A stretch of 64,000 nucleotides of DNA from NCBI GenBank assembly GCA_932521025.1, contig OW051473.1, positions 8,308,001-8,372,000 on the forward strand, written 5' to 3'. Within the stretch, counting starts at the first letter, position 1. The number at the start of each line of letters is the position of its first letter. The notes under the pieces were generated by a model that was not told the DNA's origin, did not search any database, and saw only the letters and a program-made list of their open reading frames with translations. Positions 1 through 10,452 of this stretch are shown piece by piece. The stretch is from Oscheius onirici. Taxonomy: Eukaryota > Nematoda > Chromadorea > Rhabditida > Rhabditidae. The position numbers were made by a program, and so were the translations under genes.

Positions 1-16
1 GACTTGAAAGTAAGGC

Positions 17-119
17 TCTAGGGGTAACTTTTTACGCTGAATCCGATGAGATAGGTCTCGGACCCGGAAAATGCTTCTGGCGCGCGCTGCGCGCGATTTT
101 TGTCTCGAATCGTTCCGCG
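17..119. repeat. Dispersed repeat A, copy 1
   Basis: This stretch matches 61807-61909 in the same orientation. Both contain CTAGGGGTAACTTTTTACGC near the left end and a GGCGCGCGCT core followed by a CGCGATTTT segment, with scattered differences. It lies just beyond the last collagen exon I can see on the minus strand. Confidence 0.8.
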
Positions 120-125
120 TTGTTT

Positions 126-170
126 GATGTGTAAACTTTTGATGTGTAAACTTATGATGTGTAAACTTAC
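126..170. repeat. 14-15 bp tandem repeat, about three copies
   Basis: The unit GATGTGTAAACTTT is repeated about three times with single-base changes. On the minus strand each unit reads like a weak 5' splice site; only the unit next to the collagen exon has a proper GTAAGT. Confidence 0.8.
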
Positions 171-1123
171 ACGAGCAGTATTCGGCATCTTTTCCTGGCC
201 GTCCTTCGATTCCCTCTTCTCCAGCAGGTCCTTCGAGTCCTGGAGGTCCTTGTCTGCCAGGAGGACCCTGAGGTCCCTGGTGTCCAGACTCTCCGGGAGG
301 TCCGTTGAGTCCGTTGGCTCCCGGAGGTCCCTGGAATCCTTGTTCTCCCTTTGGTCCCTTGGGTCCAGGACGTCCAATCGGGTGCTCAGCATCGCGTCCC
401 TTCTCTCCCGGAGGTCCAGGCTCTCCGATCTTTCCAAGAGGCCCAGGTCCTCCTTGCTCTCCGGGATGCCCGGGCTGGCCGTCGCGTCCAGGGTTTCCAT
501 CATGTCCCTTAGGTCCATTGAGACCACGAGGACCGGGACGTCCGAGAGCTCCAGGAGGCCCGGGAGGTCCGACGGGACAGTAGAAACATCCAGAAGAGTC
601 ACGGCTAGGAGCAGTATCTTCAGCATCAACTCCGGGTTTTCCGTCCTGTCCGGGGTGTCCCTCAGGTCCTGGGTTTCCGGGAGTTCCCTTGGGACCGGGA
701 GGCCCAGCTGGGCACTTGTTGTCAGCGGCACAGTTGCAGCTAGGACCAGCTCCGCTGGCTCCATTGGGTCCAGGGTTCTGGTTGAAGACGGGAGGAACCG
801 AAGGAGGGGCTCCGGAAGGAATGGCGGGAGATCCGTCGTTGACAGGGTGGCTTGTAGGGTGAGACTCATCATACTGACGACGGACACGCTTTGCCTTGGC
901 TCCAAGAGTCATGATATCACGCCACAGATCATCAGTAGAGGACTACAAATGAGTTTAAAAACGGTTTAAAAAGTATACTCACTCTGAAACCTCCCATCTC
1001 AGACTCCAGCTCAACCCAGAAACCATGGACGTCATTGTAGATGGTGGACATGGCAACGAGACAGGCGATCAAAGTTACCGCCGAGACCGTGGAAGCCACC
1101 AAAGTGGCAGTTTGGACCTTCAT
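171..1123 (-). CDS. Cuticle collagen, N-terminal and Gly-X-Y part; 3' end outside the window
   Basis: Structural collagen of the nematode cuticle, secreted by the epidermis. Exon 1 (983-1123, 47 codons) carries the N-terminal membrane/signal segment typical of nematode collagens. Exon 2 (171-942) begins after a 40-nt intron and holds a basic KRVRR-type processing site, then a cysteine cluster CNCAADNKC, a short Gly-X-Y block, a second cluster CFYC, and a long Gly-Pro-rich Gly-X-Y block ending at an EYCS motif. A GTAAGT donor lies at 165-170, so a final small exon should lie left of the window. The alternative is read-through: the same frame stays open to the window edge, but it runs through a tandem repeat and dispersed repeat A, so I prefer splicing. 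A TATA box lies 93 bp upstream of the start. The class (col/dpy/sqt/rol) cannot be settled by eye. Confidence 0.93.
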
Positions 1124-1215
1124 GTCTTAAAAATGACTATGAGAAACGAAAAGATGGTCAAACAAACCCTAGGGAGGGTCGAACACAGTCGATGGTGATC
1201 AGCTCCCCTCCTTCT

Positions 1216-1223
1216 CTTTTATA
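1216..1223 (-). promoter_or_regulatory. TATA box of the collagen gene
   Basis: TATAAAAG on the minus strand, 93 bp upstream of the collagen start codon, in a pyrimidine-rich tract. Confidence 0.55.
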
Positions 1224-2088
1224 GAAACATCTGGGTCAGTCCGGGAAGGGAATATGAGTCCAACGGCGCGCGCGAGAGACAATGACTGGAAAAGAGTGCG
1301 CAGCATGCGCTTACGAAGTACTTTTCGGGAGGCGGAAAACGCCAAAAAGACCCCGTTTCTTCCACATTTCGAGAGGGGGAGAAAGCTTTGGCAATACTTT
1401 TACCTTTTCAAATATGTACAAAGAAGGGAACGTGATTAAAATTATTAGAATGGGGTGGAGCGGACGGTGCTGTTTGTGTAGTGGCCAATGCTTTCCAAGT
1501 GACATGTTGGTTCAGATTTTGGAAGAGCAAGTTTTAAAAATGATCCTCCAAATGAGTAGTTGAAGGCTACCCACTAAAATGATATTTTCATACAAATTTG
1601 AATGCCTTACAGTCTGTGGAGGCATCATGCAGCTAACAGCAGCAACCAAAACGAGAAAGAGAACGGTACGGATCCTGAAAATATTTTGAGGAAAGAACAA
1701 CAAAACACGTACATCTTTTGGCTTGGTGGAGAATCGTGTCTGGGGCGAGCACAGGCGGCAAGAGAGAGGAAGCGGTCAAACAGCAGGAACTGGAACTGAG
1801 CTGACGTGATCGGAGGCGAGCCGGTATCGAGCAAACGTCCGTGTCTGAAAAAGTGAAATACACTATATCCGTTTGACAGCATGCCTAAGAAAAAGGCTAT
1901 TTTTGTCTGAAACAACTTCAAGACTAGTAACGTAATATAATAGGGAAATGCCGAAAGACATCATGAAACCTTTTGTTCTAGTCTTCCGCGCAGAGGTTGA
2001 AACAAAAAAAGATATTCCGAAAGTAACGCGCTAGTCATTTCTTATGGTTTTAAAAGATACAGGTTGGAAGAAGAAAATCAGTTTCAAG
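1224..2088. other. Gap without a supported gene
   Basis: Only short open frames without splice support or recognisable products. I see no RNA gene and no clear repeat here. Confidence 0.5.
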
Positions 2089-2181
2089 ATGCGCTTCCTC
2101 TTCATGATGATCACCATCTTTGTCCTTCTCTCGGGGACTCTCACCCGAGTCGTAAGTGTCTCCCTCCATCCGTGTAAATAA
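2089..2181 (+). pseudogene. Orphan signal-peptide exon related to the six-cysteine peptide gene
   Basis: The exon encodes a 21-residue hydrophobic leader starting MRFLFMMITIF and ends in a GTAAGT donor at 2152. Leader length, the first four residues (MRFL), the upstream trans-splice-like TTTCAAG, and the donor after exactly 63 nt all match exon 1 of the gene at 3299-3511. I found no cysteine-rich second exon downstream. Reading through the donor gives a 30-residue peptide stopping at 2181. It is most simply a duplicate that lost exon 2; an undetected distant exon is possible. Confidence 0.55.
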
Positions 2182-3257
2182 AGGAAGCTACAAGAAGGTG
2201 CAAGAAGATAGCAATGCTATATGTTTGGAATAACAAGTAATGTTTCACTATTCTTTCTTCCTATTTTAAAGTTAATAAAAAATTTGATAAATGCTACTCA
2301 GTAGCCGGTACCGGTTTCACTTCCTCTTCTACAGTTTTCAGTTCAGTAGGGAAAGGATTAGGTTGGCGAGCTCATGAAATGCTAACAAACACAAACTTTC
2401 CGAATATGTTGAAATACGAGATTTTGGCTTTGGACGATATTGAAACGTAACAGAATTAGAAAAACGGATACTTCATAACAGTTTAAAGCCATTTATATAG
2501 AGCGTTCCCGTCTGTTCCGTTAAAATGGAAATTTTGAGAGTTCACAATATTTTCGATCAGCTAAACGTGTTCAATACACGTATCAATAGTGAAACTGTCT
2601 GATGCTTTTTTGACTAATCCAGTTTGCATACAGATTCAAACATTTGTTGTTTACGTGTCGTCACCAGAATTTTCCAGCCAACATTCCTTCGCACAGTTTG
2701 TTTTACGACTGTCTGCTCGACACGTATAAACGCAACCTATTTTCCCTCGAGAGTATTGTCGGTTAACACCTCTTTCCCCCATTCGCCATATTATGTTTAT
2801 CCAGCCTGTTTGCCAATCAGTTCATCATAGTTTTAGCTAGTCTCGTGCCGGCCACCATCTATTTGCACGGCTACCGATTCCCTGCTGAACTTTCCCCCAC
2901 CCTCTGGATCATTGCCTCTGTTTTTCATAGCCTCTCCCTCTCACTGACTCATCCTCTTAAAACCGGTTTCCAACCGTGCAGAGTGTTATTTCACAGTCTT
3001 TCGTCTTTGTGGACAAATTTCCGTCAAAAATTTTCCATTCTCTCTTCTTTAATGGCTAAACGTCATGCTCTAATAGATAACTGGCTCTCTGATAACTCGG
3101 AGAGGCACATTTTGTCCAGATAACGCCCCCTTAGATTTTGAACAGTTTTCGAATCTTGCATGTCTATGACCCTTTCCAGATATTTTCACATTAAAAACTG
3201 CTATTAACTGTGTGGGATAGATAAACATTTCCTGTGGCTTTCACTCTTATCGTTATC
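2182..3257. other. Gap without a supported gene
   Basis: AT-rich, with short pyrimidine-rich open frames at 2624-3123 that show no domain and no splice structure. Confidence 0.45.
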
Positions 3258-3265
3258 TATATAAG
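3258..3265 (+). promoter_or_regulatory. TATA box of the six-cysteine peptide gene
   Basis: TATATAAG lies 41 bp upstream of the start codon at 3299, at a spacing fitting a short leader transcript. Confidence 0.55.
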
Positions 3266-3298
3266 GCCAGCAATCTTCTCAAAAGATCACTGTTCCAG

Positions 3299-3511
3299 AT
3301 GCGATTCCTCAGTTTGCTTTTCTCCGTCTTCTTCATCATTTTGGCTTCTGTGTCCCCTGCGGTATGTTAGTTTCCAATGTTATCACCAATTATGATTCAG
3401 AGCTCGTTTAATGTCCCTCCAACTGGAATGTGCTTCACTGACCGTGGAGGTGACTGCTACCGCTGTGACTGCGCCAAGCCTCTAACGTGCAAGAAGGGCT
3501 CGTGTGTATAG
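3299..3511 (+). CDS. Small secreted six-cysteine peptide (57 aa)
   Basis: Exon 1 (3299-3361) encodes a 21-residue signal peptide beginning MRFLSLLFSV. A 39-nt intron (3362-3400) is followed by exon 2 (3401-3511), which encodes the mature peptide. The mature part is about 36 residues with six cysteines spaced as C-x7-C-x2-C-x-C-x5-C-x4-C and a basic CKKGSC end. Three disulfides in so short a chain suggest a knottin- or defensin-like secreted peptide. I cannot assign a named family, and a role (antimicrobial, signalling or other) is inference. An AATAAA follows 13 bp after the stop. The start is preceded by TTCCAG, which could be a spliced-leader acceptor. Confidence 0.75.
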
Positions 3512-3523
3512 TGTGGCGATCCG

Positions 3524-3529
3524 AATAAA
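3524..3529 (+). terminator. Poly(A) signal AATAAA
   Basis: Canonical AATAAA 13 bp after the stop codon of the six-cysteine peptide gene. Confidence 0.7.
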
Positions 3530-4109
3530 TCATCTGCAAGTGTTTTTCTGTTATGATAGGCGTTTGTACACAGCTGCTAAAAGTCGAGAATAACGGAGTT
3601 TTGCAAAAGATGTGGAGTAGGTATGTTTTAAGCAGGGTATTTATTATCATGGCCTATATATTGTTGTACAGTTGCAAACGACGACTAAAACCGACAGAAT
3701 TTCAAGCCGTGCAGCCGTGCAGGGGAAATAGGCCAACTGCATGGCGGGACCTACTGCAAATTTCATTTTTGCATTTTTCTCGTTCTATTAGGGCGCGTCA
3801 AAAGTCTTTGTAATTAGCTCTACAGCTACCCTTCAAACTGATCGGATCGGTCCGGGATTGTTCCTGGGGGTAATCGACCTCGAAAAAAAATATTGAGAGC
3901 TTTTGGGACAGTTTGGATTTTGGGATCAAGGGTTACGGTAGCTTTAAAAATCGGCCAAAAAACATATTTTCGCGATAACTTTTTGGTGTAAGGAGATACA
4001 AAAAAATGGTCAATTACAAAAAAACCCTGCTCATCGAGACGCATCTTCCTTTTTTTTGAAAAACGTATTTTACTCTTTCGCGCAAAAAGTTATTCGACTT
4101 TCAAATTTT

Positions 4110-4178
4110 CGCATTTTTGGTGTAATGGGTTTGTGAAATTTCACGGTGGAACGACCCAGGTTCGAGTCTGCCGAGAGG
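4110..4178 (+). repeat. tRNA-like module in the left arm of the inner element
   Basis: Contains TTTTTGGTGTAATGGG (A-box-like) and GGTTCGAGTC (B box), spaced as in a tRNA gene but without a full cloverleaf. The same module occurs inverted at 4450-4512 and, diverged, at 30493-30560 and 61488-61555. Confidence 0.55.
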
Positions 4179-4449
4179 AAATGTTTTTGTTTTACAGTAC
4201 CATTTTACTGTTTTACAGTACCATTTTACATTTTAATATCACCCCTGTAAAATATCAGCTCGATTGGATCGCTAGTTTTCTCAAAAAATCAAATTCGAGC
4301 TCAAAAAAATCACCATGAGGCGTACATGGTGCAAATTTTGGATTCAAAATCGCTCCCTAGCCTTTATTTCAAAAGATACGGAGTTGATATTTTACAGGGG
4401 TGATATTCAGTCCAGTAAAATGGTACTGTAAAACAAAAACATTTCCTCT

Positions 4450-4512
4450 CGGCAGACTCGAACCCGGGTCGTTCCACCGTGAAATTTCACAAACCCACTA
4501 CACCAAAAATGC
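4450..4512 (-). repeat. tRNA-like module in the right arm of the inner element
   Basis: Minus strand reads TTGGTGTAGTGGGT (A-box-like), then CCCGGGTTCGAGTC (B box). It is the inverted partner of 4110-4178. Confidence 0.55.
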
Positions 4513-4847
4513 GAAAATTTGAAAGTCGAATAACTTTTTGCGCGAAAGAGTAAAATACGTTTTTCAAAAAAGAAAGATGCGTCTAGCCGAATTTTTTTGT
4601 AGTTGACCATTTTTTGTATCTTCTAACACCAAACGTTATCGCGAAAATACGTTTTTTGGCCGTTTTTAAAAGCTACTGTAACCCTTGATCTTAAAATCCA
4701 AACTGTCCTAAATGCTCTCAATATTTTTTTTTCGAGGTCGATTACCCCCAGGAACAATCCCGGACCGACCCTATCCGTTTGAAGGGTAGCTGTAGAACTA
4801 ATTACAAAGACTTTTGACGCGCCCTAATACTCATTTTTTCATTTTTT

Positions 4848-5056
4848 ACTTGTTTCTAATCGATTTCTCGTCAAAAAGTACCCCTAAAATGAGTGGTGGA
4901 ACGTCAAAATTGGTGGAAAAATGACGGAAATAGGTGAAAATAACGTTTTTTGACTAAAAAGTGCTTTTTGGTCTATTTCGGTCAGTTTTCCACCAATTTT
5001 AGCGTCCCACTACTCATTTTAGGGATAATTTTTGACGAGAAATCGATTAGAAACAT
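4848..5056. repeat. Inner hairpin of the outer foldback element
   Basis: TTTCTAATCGATTTCTCGTC near 4851 pairs with its reverse complement near 5034, and GTGGTGGAACGTC near 4890 pairs with 4990-5005. This is the apex of the outer palindrome. Confidence 0.8.
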
Positions 5057-5165
5057 GTAAACATTGAAAAAGGTAGTGTAGAACGAGAAAAACGCAAAAA
5101 TGAAATTTGTCGTGGGTCCCGCCGCGAAGTTACCTGATTTCTCCTGGAGGCTTGGAGGCACGTAA

Positions 5166-6882
5166 TGAGACTGTCCCTTTAAGGGATTTTAGGTTGCAAA
5201 CTAATCGATGTTCCTGTTTGACTCGCACTGAAACATGGGTGAACAGCTAACCTGTGTGTGTAATATCTATATAGTTTACATATCACGAGGAAATTGATCT
5301 TCTATGTCTCTCCAGCTGCGCAAATGAGTGGACATGTCGAAATATAGCGCAACAATGCGTTGTTTTCTGGCATTGTGAAATGAAATCCTTCTAAACATGT
5401 AGAACTGCACATTTTCCGCGGCAGGTGTGAAACCGTGTCAAGGAACAAAAAGGGAAAAGTCGGCAGGCTGTGTACACATGTAAGCCGAAAGACATGAATA
5501 ATTTTTTTAAATCGATGAACCCCTTGCGTTCTCTGGCTCCGTTTTCCGCGCGGGTCTATGTATACAGAGATGGAATGAGATACACAGACTTCACACGCGA
5601 AATATGGGAACTGTCTAGCGGGCAGCGCTAAATGGGCAGCCAAGCACCCAGACGCCGTTCTCCTCATTCTACTATAACATCTTTGCTCTCTGGAAAAATA
5701 TTTCCGTTTGACTCACTGGCGTTGTTTAGATCGTACGTCCCTTGGTTTCCACTGTGAGGCACTCATTCTGCTCTCCGAGCAAAGCTAGTCTTCAAAGTTT
5801 TTGACCAAACGAACATCTATGTTCTTCCCATTTAAGTGCGTTGTTATCTTTCACGGAGAACCAACTGTTGATCTAAACATTTGGAGGCGTCTTTGGTAAC
5901 AAGGAATGTTGATGACAACAGTTTCGATAAACCTAGGTAAAAACCGAGATCCGTTCCTTTTAACTTTTTGTTCCAGGCTCTTCTTCCACTGGGCTGACGA
6001 CAGTTCCGTCGCTTCTACTCCAAATACCCGGAACATCAAAGCTGTTCCTGCATCCACCACCGAGCAGAATGACTACCATTCGCTATACTTGCACAAGGTT
6101 GTATGTAAGTACTTTTTTCTTAATTTTTAAGAAAATTTTCTATTTAGAAATGGTATCGTCGTGAACCATAAACACGGCAGGCGATGCGAACATGCTATAC
6201 TACAACTATCTGAGGGCTGTAGAAGATTAATGTTGTGGTTCTGTTCGACAAGCTGGAGGCGAAAATACAGGTGAGAATATCGTATTTCCTCTTTATCCTC
6301 GTCGTTTTCAATACATTCGCAAGGACGTGCTGATGAAGCAACGGCGGGCTGAAGATAATTGTGTCAAAATCTTTTCTTTAAAAAATAGTTTTGCCTGCTT
6401 TTTAAAGTTGGTCCATTCATCTGTCTGACGCATCACGCTCGCGCACATTAAATTGAGACAAAAGGTCTCTTTTTTTGTCATCATCGAAAAGTGGTCGAAA
6501 GCAAATGATGCAATTGCCAGCTGCAAATGTGACCAATGGAATTCACGGAAGGACCCGCCTGGACTTTTTGGAACCTTTGAATACCGCGAAATCATTAAAC
6601 AGCGGTCTCATTCCGGCAGAGTGAGTTTTTCTACTTTCCTCGAAACCTTTCTTAGTGCAGATTTCCCTTAGTACGATGTTAAAATGTTATTGCATTTTAT
6701 GTCGTCATTCAAGTTTTGAACAGTCTTTTACACCCATAGACCAAAGAGTTTTGTTGAACAGTTTACTTCGACAAAGAACAACTAAATGGCTCTCCATTTT
6801 GGAGTGCAACGACGATGTGATCAGATAGAAAAGTCAAAAGGAGAAAAGATTTTTTAAAATAGTTTAAAGTGTAAAAAGATTT
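5166..6882. other. Gap without a supported gene
   Basis: Short open frames on both strands only (such as 5302-5667 minus), with no domain and no convincing splice set. Confidence 0.4.
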
Positions 6883-6956
6883 TGCCGCCAGCAGGGGTCG
6901 AACCTGCGACCTTGGGCTTATTAGACCCACGCTCTAACCGACTGAGCTATGGCGGC
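6883..6956 (-). tRNA. tRNA-Ile (anticodon AAT)
   Basis: On the minus strand a full cloverleaf is visible: acceptor GCCGCCA pairs with TGGCGGC (discriminator A), D arm TAGCTCAGTCGG, anticodon stem TGGGT/GCCCA around loop CTAATAA, variable AGGTC, and T arm GCAGG-TTCGACC-CCTGC. The loop gives anticodon AAT, decoding AUU. A and B boxes are intact, with no intron. A run of T (TTTT) lies four bases past the 3' end, as expected for polymerase III. Confidence 0.95.
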
Positions 6957-7510
6957 TGACGGAGGCACTAGCAATCCAGAGGAAGAAAATCTTCGCTACG
7001 AATCCTGTTGTTTTGGCTTCTTCTGAACGTGTCAGTCTGTCCCCTTATTACTATTCCGATATGTCTTTTCCTATTTCAACCTTGTCAGCTTGTAGTCTCC
7101 TATCGCCTCTATTACTATTAGCCTACCCTTTCACTACTCAACCGCACAAACGGTGCTATCTCATCTCTCATTTTGTGAAAGACATTATGCACTCTTCTGA
7201 CAAACTGTTGTTGAGCAATTAGAGAAAGACCGTGGTTTAGTTTTTGACTCGTTCCCTTTGTGATGAGCGAAAGTTGACATTTTTCACATGTGAAAATTGT
7301 GAAAACCTTCTGACTCGCAGCGCGAAATTGACGACCAAGCACCCAGACCCATTCTTTCGCCATAGGATTATGATTCAATTCCCAGCAACCTCATGCTTAG
7401 TTTATTTTAGTTGGCATCATTCGTTTATCAATGCAATCACTCCAATTATCATTTCAAATTGCTTATTCATTCTTTCCTAGTCTTCTCGTGCGTTGATATA
7501 CATTTTTTCA
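6957..7510. other. Gap without a supported gene
   Basis: No gene, RNA or repeat recognised; the open frames at 7013-7480 overlap in several frames and look random. Confidence 0.4.
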
Positions 7511-7511
7511 G

Positions 7512-7765
7512 TGCTCTTACATGACGGCGCCTTCGGAAAGCACCTATATTGAATACATAGATTAGACAGCGCGTAAGTCAAGAGTAATCGGAACTTAACG
7601 CTACCTGGTTCAGTTCAGGTTACGTTGGCTGCCTAGCTAGCTTGTGAGCTTGTGACCTAGACTTACAAGGACGTCGTAGAACACAACAACGTTGCGGCGA
7701 CGGCCACCAAACTTTTCAGACTTTAATAAACTCAATATTTCTTAACACTGTGTGCTCCTGTCAAT
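7512..7765 (+). mobile_element. Possible solo LTR or LTR remnant
   Basis: A roughly 250-bp stretch without coding sequence ends in a poly(A)-signal-like AATAAA (near 7725), then a TTCTTAACACTGTGTGCTCC tail and a GGCAATTTGGCAACGG segment resembling a primer-binding-site context. No internal gag/pol domain or second LTR is seen, so this is a weak call. Confidence 0.22.
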
Positions 7766-7984
7766 TCGGCAATTTGGCAACGGTAGTCCTACTGTCTTCT
7801 TAGATTTGGTGTTGTGGTCTCGCTCTGCTCTTATGCCTTTCGGTCTTTTTTCATCTCACATCTCATGTTTTTGCATTACTTCGGAGATTTAAGATCTTTC
7901 AGTTGTCTCTTAAACTCTTTCAAATACTCGCTATCGTTTCCCGGAAAAATTCCATAGAGTTCTGAATACAGTCTTTATTGAACG

Positions 7985-8260
7985 CCGAAGGGACTGGTTG
8001 ATCTGTATAAGTTCGAGTTCGGAGAGATCGGATAGCCGGAAAATCGAGAAATTGACTTGGCAAGAGATAAGAAGAGATCTGTTGGCTGGGAAAGGGATCA
8101 GAAGAGATCAGAAGGGATCGGTTGAATGGGGAAGTGATCAGAAGTAAAGAGTAAAAAAGCCGCCGACAGGCGGCGAAGCCGGCTGGTGTTAATTTTGAAA
8201 CAAACGTGGAGATTTAAGTTAGTGCCTCCTGCCACTGCGCTATGTTGGATAGTGGTTTTT
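7985..8260 (+). repeat. Dispersed repeat B, copy 1 (GATC-rich, with a tRNA-like 3' part)
   Basis: GACTGGTTGATCTGTATAAG and degenerate GATCAGAAGGGATCGGTTGA units match the reverse complement of 30165-30450; the AAAGCCG...GGCTGG segment at 8157-8183 also recurs there. At 8222-8260 the minus strand reads ATAGCGCAGTGGCAGG, a good A box. This looks like an old tRNA-derived or satellite-like interspersed repeat. Confidence 0.6.
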
Positions 8261-8738
8261 TTTATTGCAGCCTTCAAAATCTATGGGAAAGTGAATATTC
8301 AATCCCGCCAGAGAACTAGGTTTGCGTTTTCCGATCAATGAGCTTTTAATTTTTCATATTACTTCGCCCCGGCCCATCTGTTTCTCGGCACTTAATGTCT
8401 CTGACGACTCAGTTGGAGAAGCCAGTCGGCATTTGATCTGCTTTGTGACCTGCTTTCCTGTCAGCTAGTAGTATTTCCCATCGCCTGCAATCCATCATGA
8501 CAGATGGAGAGATAGTTGTGCCAGATCACCTCCAAGTTCCAGTCTTTAAAGTTCCCCATTCCTTTTCTAACCTACCAACTTGTTGCGGACAGGTGTTCTC
8601 CCATGAGAACCTTGATCAGCTGCGGTTCCTTTATGATGGATCAGTCTCGATACCCACACCGAAAAGAATCAGTTGTTCTCCGAGGTGTTTATTGCGCAAT
8701 TTCCGCCTCACTTTCACACTTACTACTTATTTTTAGAC

Positions 8739-10397
8739 ATGTACTATGAAGATTCATTAGTTTTATCAAATGGATTGGGGAAAAGTTTAATAGGAGCGAC
8801 TTATTGCGTCCTAGGTATGTATTTATACTTTTCGAAGATCACCTTTTTCAGCACTGCTTGGCACTAGTTTAAACCTCGCCACTTTAACAATGCTTCCGGA
8901 ATGCGAGGCCGCGCTGACCAGGCCCCTTTTTGTCTTTTCATCGGTCCAATTGCTGGTAAACATTGTGGGATTATTCTCAGTGCTGGTTCCCGTACCCTAT
9001 ATGATAGGTAATCCAAAATAACAACTAAAATTTTGTTTTCAGCGGTTAACAAACCCTATTTCCTCAATCCTATTCTGATCAGTGGACCTGGCGTTGTGTT
9101 AACAATGTGCATCATAATATCCTTCGAGATACAATTTTACATATGTTTTTATAGAAATATTCAAGTTGTTTTTGCAAGCTATGTGTAAGTTGTTGGTTGA
9201 TTTTAATTTAAATTTTCAGTACCAAAATGTTCCCCGACTATGTTATTCACATTCTGAATTTCTGTGCATTCCTATTTTCACTTATCAAGATGACGGATAT
9301 TACGAATGTCGCAAAGTAAGTTTAAAAGATTAGAAACGCGTAGTTGTTGAAGACTCAAGTTAGTCCCAGATAAAACAACAAGGATAGCATCGCCCTTCCA
9401 GGACGAAAGCTAAAGGTTCCTCGTCTTCACTTATCATTTTGTTCTGTCGCGGATCCATTGTTCATTTTCCCTTGTCACTTCGTTACAGTCACCCTCTGTC
9501 CGAGCCCTCACAAGAAACTACCAACGTCGCAAGAAACAGTTCTTTTCCTGTCTCGACTTGTTACATGCAAATTGTGAGCACAAAGCTCCGCTCCTTATAC
9601 CCAATTAGAGATTCAGACAAACACACACAAAGACTTGAAAGTAGTTGTCACCCCTGATTTTTAGAGTAGCGCGCTAATTCACCGTTGGGAAAATCTATGA
9701 AATTGGCTTGAATTGGGTCGTTTACCCTAAAAATTAGAGGTTTGTGGTTTTGGAAGCGAAATATTCTTTGTTACTGTTAAACATTTTTTGTGTCTATTTT
9801 GCAAACCTTTTAGCATAACTCATATCTTTTTGCTATTTGAACTTAAACCAAGGCAATGTTACAGTGCCCGTCAATTTTCACTTTCTACCTTGAGCTGGAA
9901 TCAGACCCCGGAAGAACAATTGAGCATTTTATCAATGGTCGTCTATGCTTCAATGCTGGGGCTGATGTTCTACGGCCTGGCTATGTTCGATCTCATTTAT
10001 CAGTGGGTGTCCTCGATGTCGGCAAAAAGTGTTCAGATTGATTTATGTCCAGAGGGATAAAGACGACATCAGTCCGACTCCACTCAGAAGAATTGTTTCG
10101 CACATTGCCTACCTCAGTTGCGACATCATCTACTGTCTCCTACTTATTGTCCCTCCCATCAGTGGATCTTACCGAATAGTACATTCCTTGATAACCGTTT
10201 ATGGAACCTGTATCTGGCCGACAATATCACTCTTCATCTACTCACAACATGTAAGAAGGGTTTGTTGAGGTTGATTTATTGCCGCAACTTTTCTTCAGCA
10301 ATTGTCCTTTCGCATTTTTCTCATGATAAGGATCTCGCAGTTGAGTGGGCCTGACGGAAGGAACGTCAGGGCAGAGTCGAGAATGAGGTTTCCATAA
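8739..10397 (+). CDS. Serpentine (seven-transmembrane) receptor, nematode chemoreceptor type, 323 aa
   Basis: Seven exons give a continuous 324-codon frame: 8739-8814, 8852-9007, 9043-9184, 9220-9315, 9814-10002, 10037-10250 and 10299-10397. Introns are 37, 35, 35, 498, 34 and 48 nt. The product has repeated hydrophobic helices: GLGKSLIGATYCVLALLG at the N-terminus, a second around VQLLVNIVGLFSVLV, others in exons 3-6, and a basic C-terminal tail after SLFIYSQH. Length and helix count fit nematode chemosensory GPCRs; I cannot place the str/srh/srx-type subfamily. The start lies 2 bp after a TTTTTAG acceptor, suggesting trans-splicing. An apparent frameshift near 10030 disappears if the 34-nt intron 10003-10036 is removed. 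A poly(A) signal follows 50 bp after the stop. Confidence 0.72.
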
Positions 10398-10446
10398 AGT
10401 GCATCTGTGATACTCAAGCTTTCACTTACTTAAAAACAAATTGATT

Positions 10447-10452
10447 AATAAA
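10447..10452 (+). terminator. Poly(A) signal of the receptor gene
   Basis: AATAAA 50 bp after the stop codon at 10397. Confidence 0.6.

Larger units (their letters stand above)
3791..4824. mobile_element. Inner foldback element (~1.03 kb) with TA target duplication
   Basis: The ends GGGCGCGTCAAAAGTCTTTG and its inverse are flanked by TA on both sides (3789-3790 and 4825-4826), as in Tc1/mariner-type integration. The whole element is a near-perfect inverted repeat with its axis near 4300. Both arms carry a tRNA-like module. It has no transposase and sits inside the left arm of another foldback element. Confidence 0.8.
3700..5165. mobile_element. Outer foldback (MITE-like) element interrupted by a second element
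   Basis: Left arm 3739-3790 (GGCGGGACC, then AAATTTCATTTTTGC and CTCGTTCTA) is the reverse complement of 5068-5130. The arm continues right of the inner insertion (4827-4910) and pairs with 4985-5067. Taking out 3791-4824 rejoins one long inverted repeat. The outer ends (about 3700 and 5165) are degenerate (CGTGCAG-type motifs). No coding capacity is seen, so this is a non-autonomous palindromic transposon. Confidence 0.75.

Noticed and set aside
100-969. Long plus-strand open frames opposite the collagen (100-969 and 305-583)
   Set aside because: Antisense shadows of Gly-Pro-rich collagen codons; the Arg/Ser and Pro/Gly composition is explained by the minus-strand gene.
4110-4512. Functional tRNA genes in the foldback element
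   Set aside because: A and B boxes are present but no acceptor or anticodon stem pairing; they are part of the element's inverted arms.
8497-8738. Open frame upstream of the receptor (MTDGEIVVPDHLQV...) as its first exon
   Set aside because: Composition is unlike a receptor N-terminus, and the acceptor at 8736 sits 2 bp before a good start codon, favouring trans-splicing.
10003-10060. Apparent frameshift in the serpentine receptor
   Set aside because: Removing a 34-nt GT-AG intron (10003-10036) restores a continuous frame, and introns of 35 nt occur twice in the same gene.
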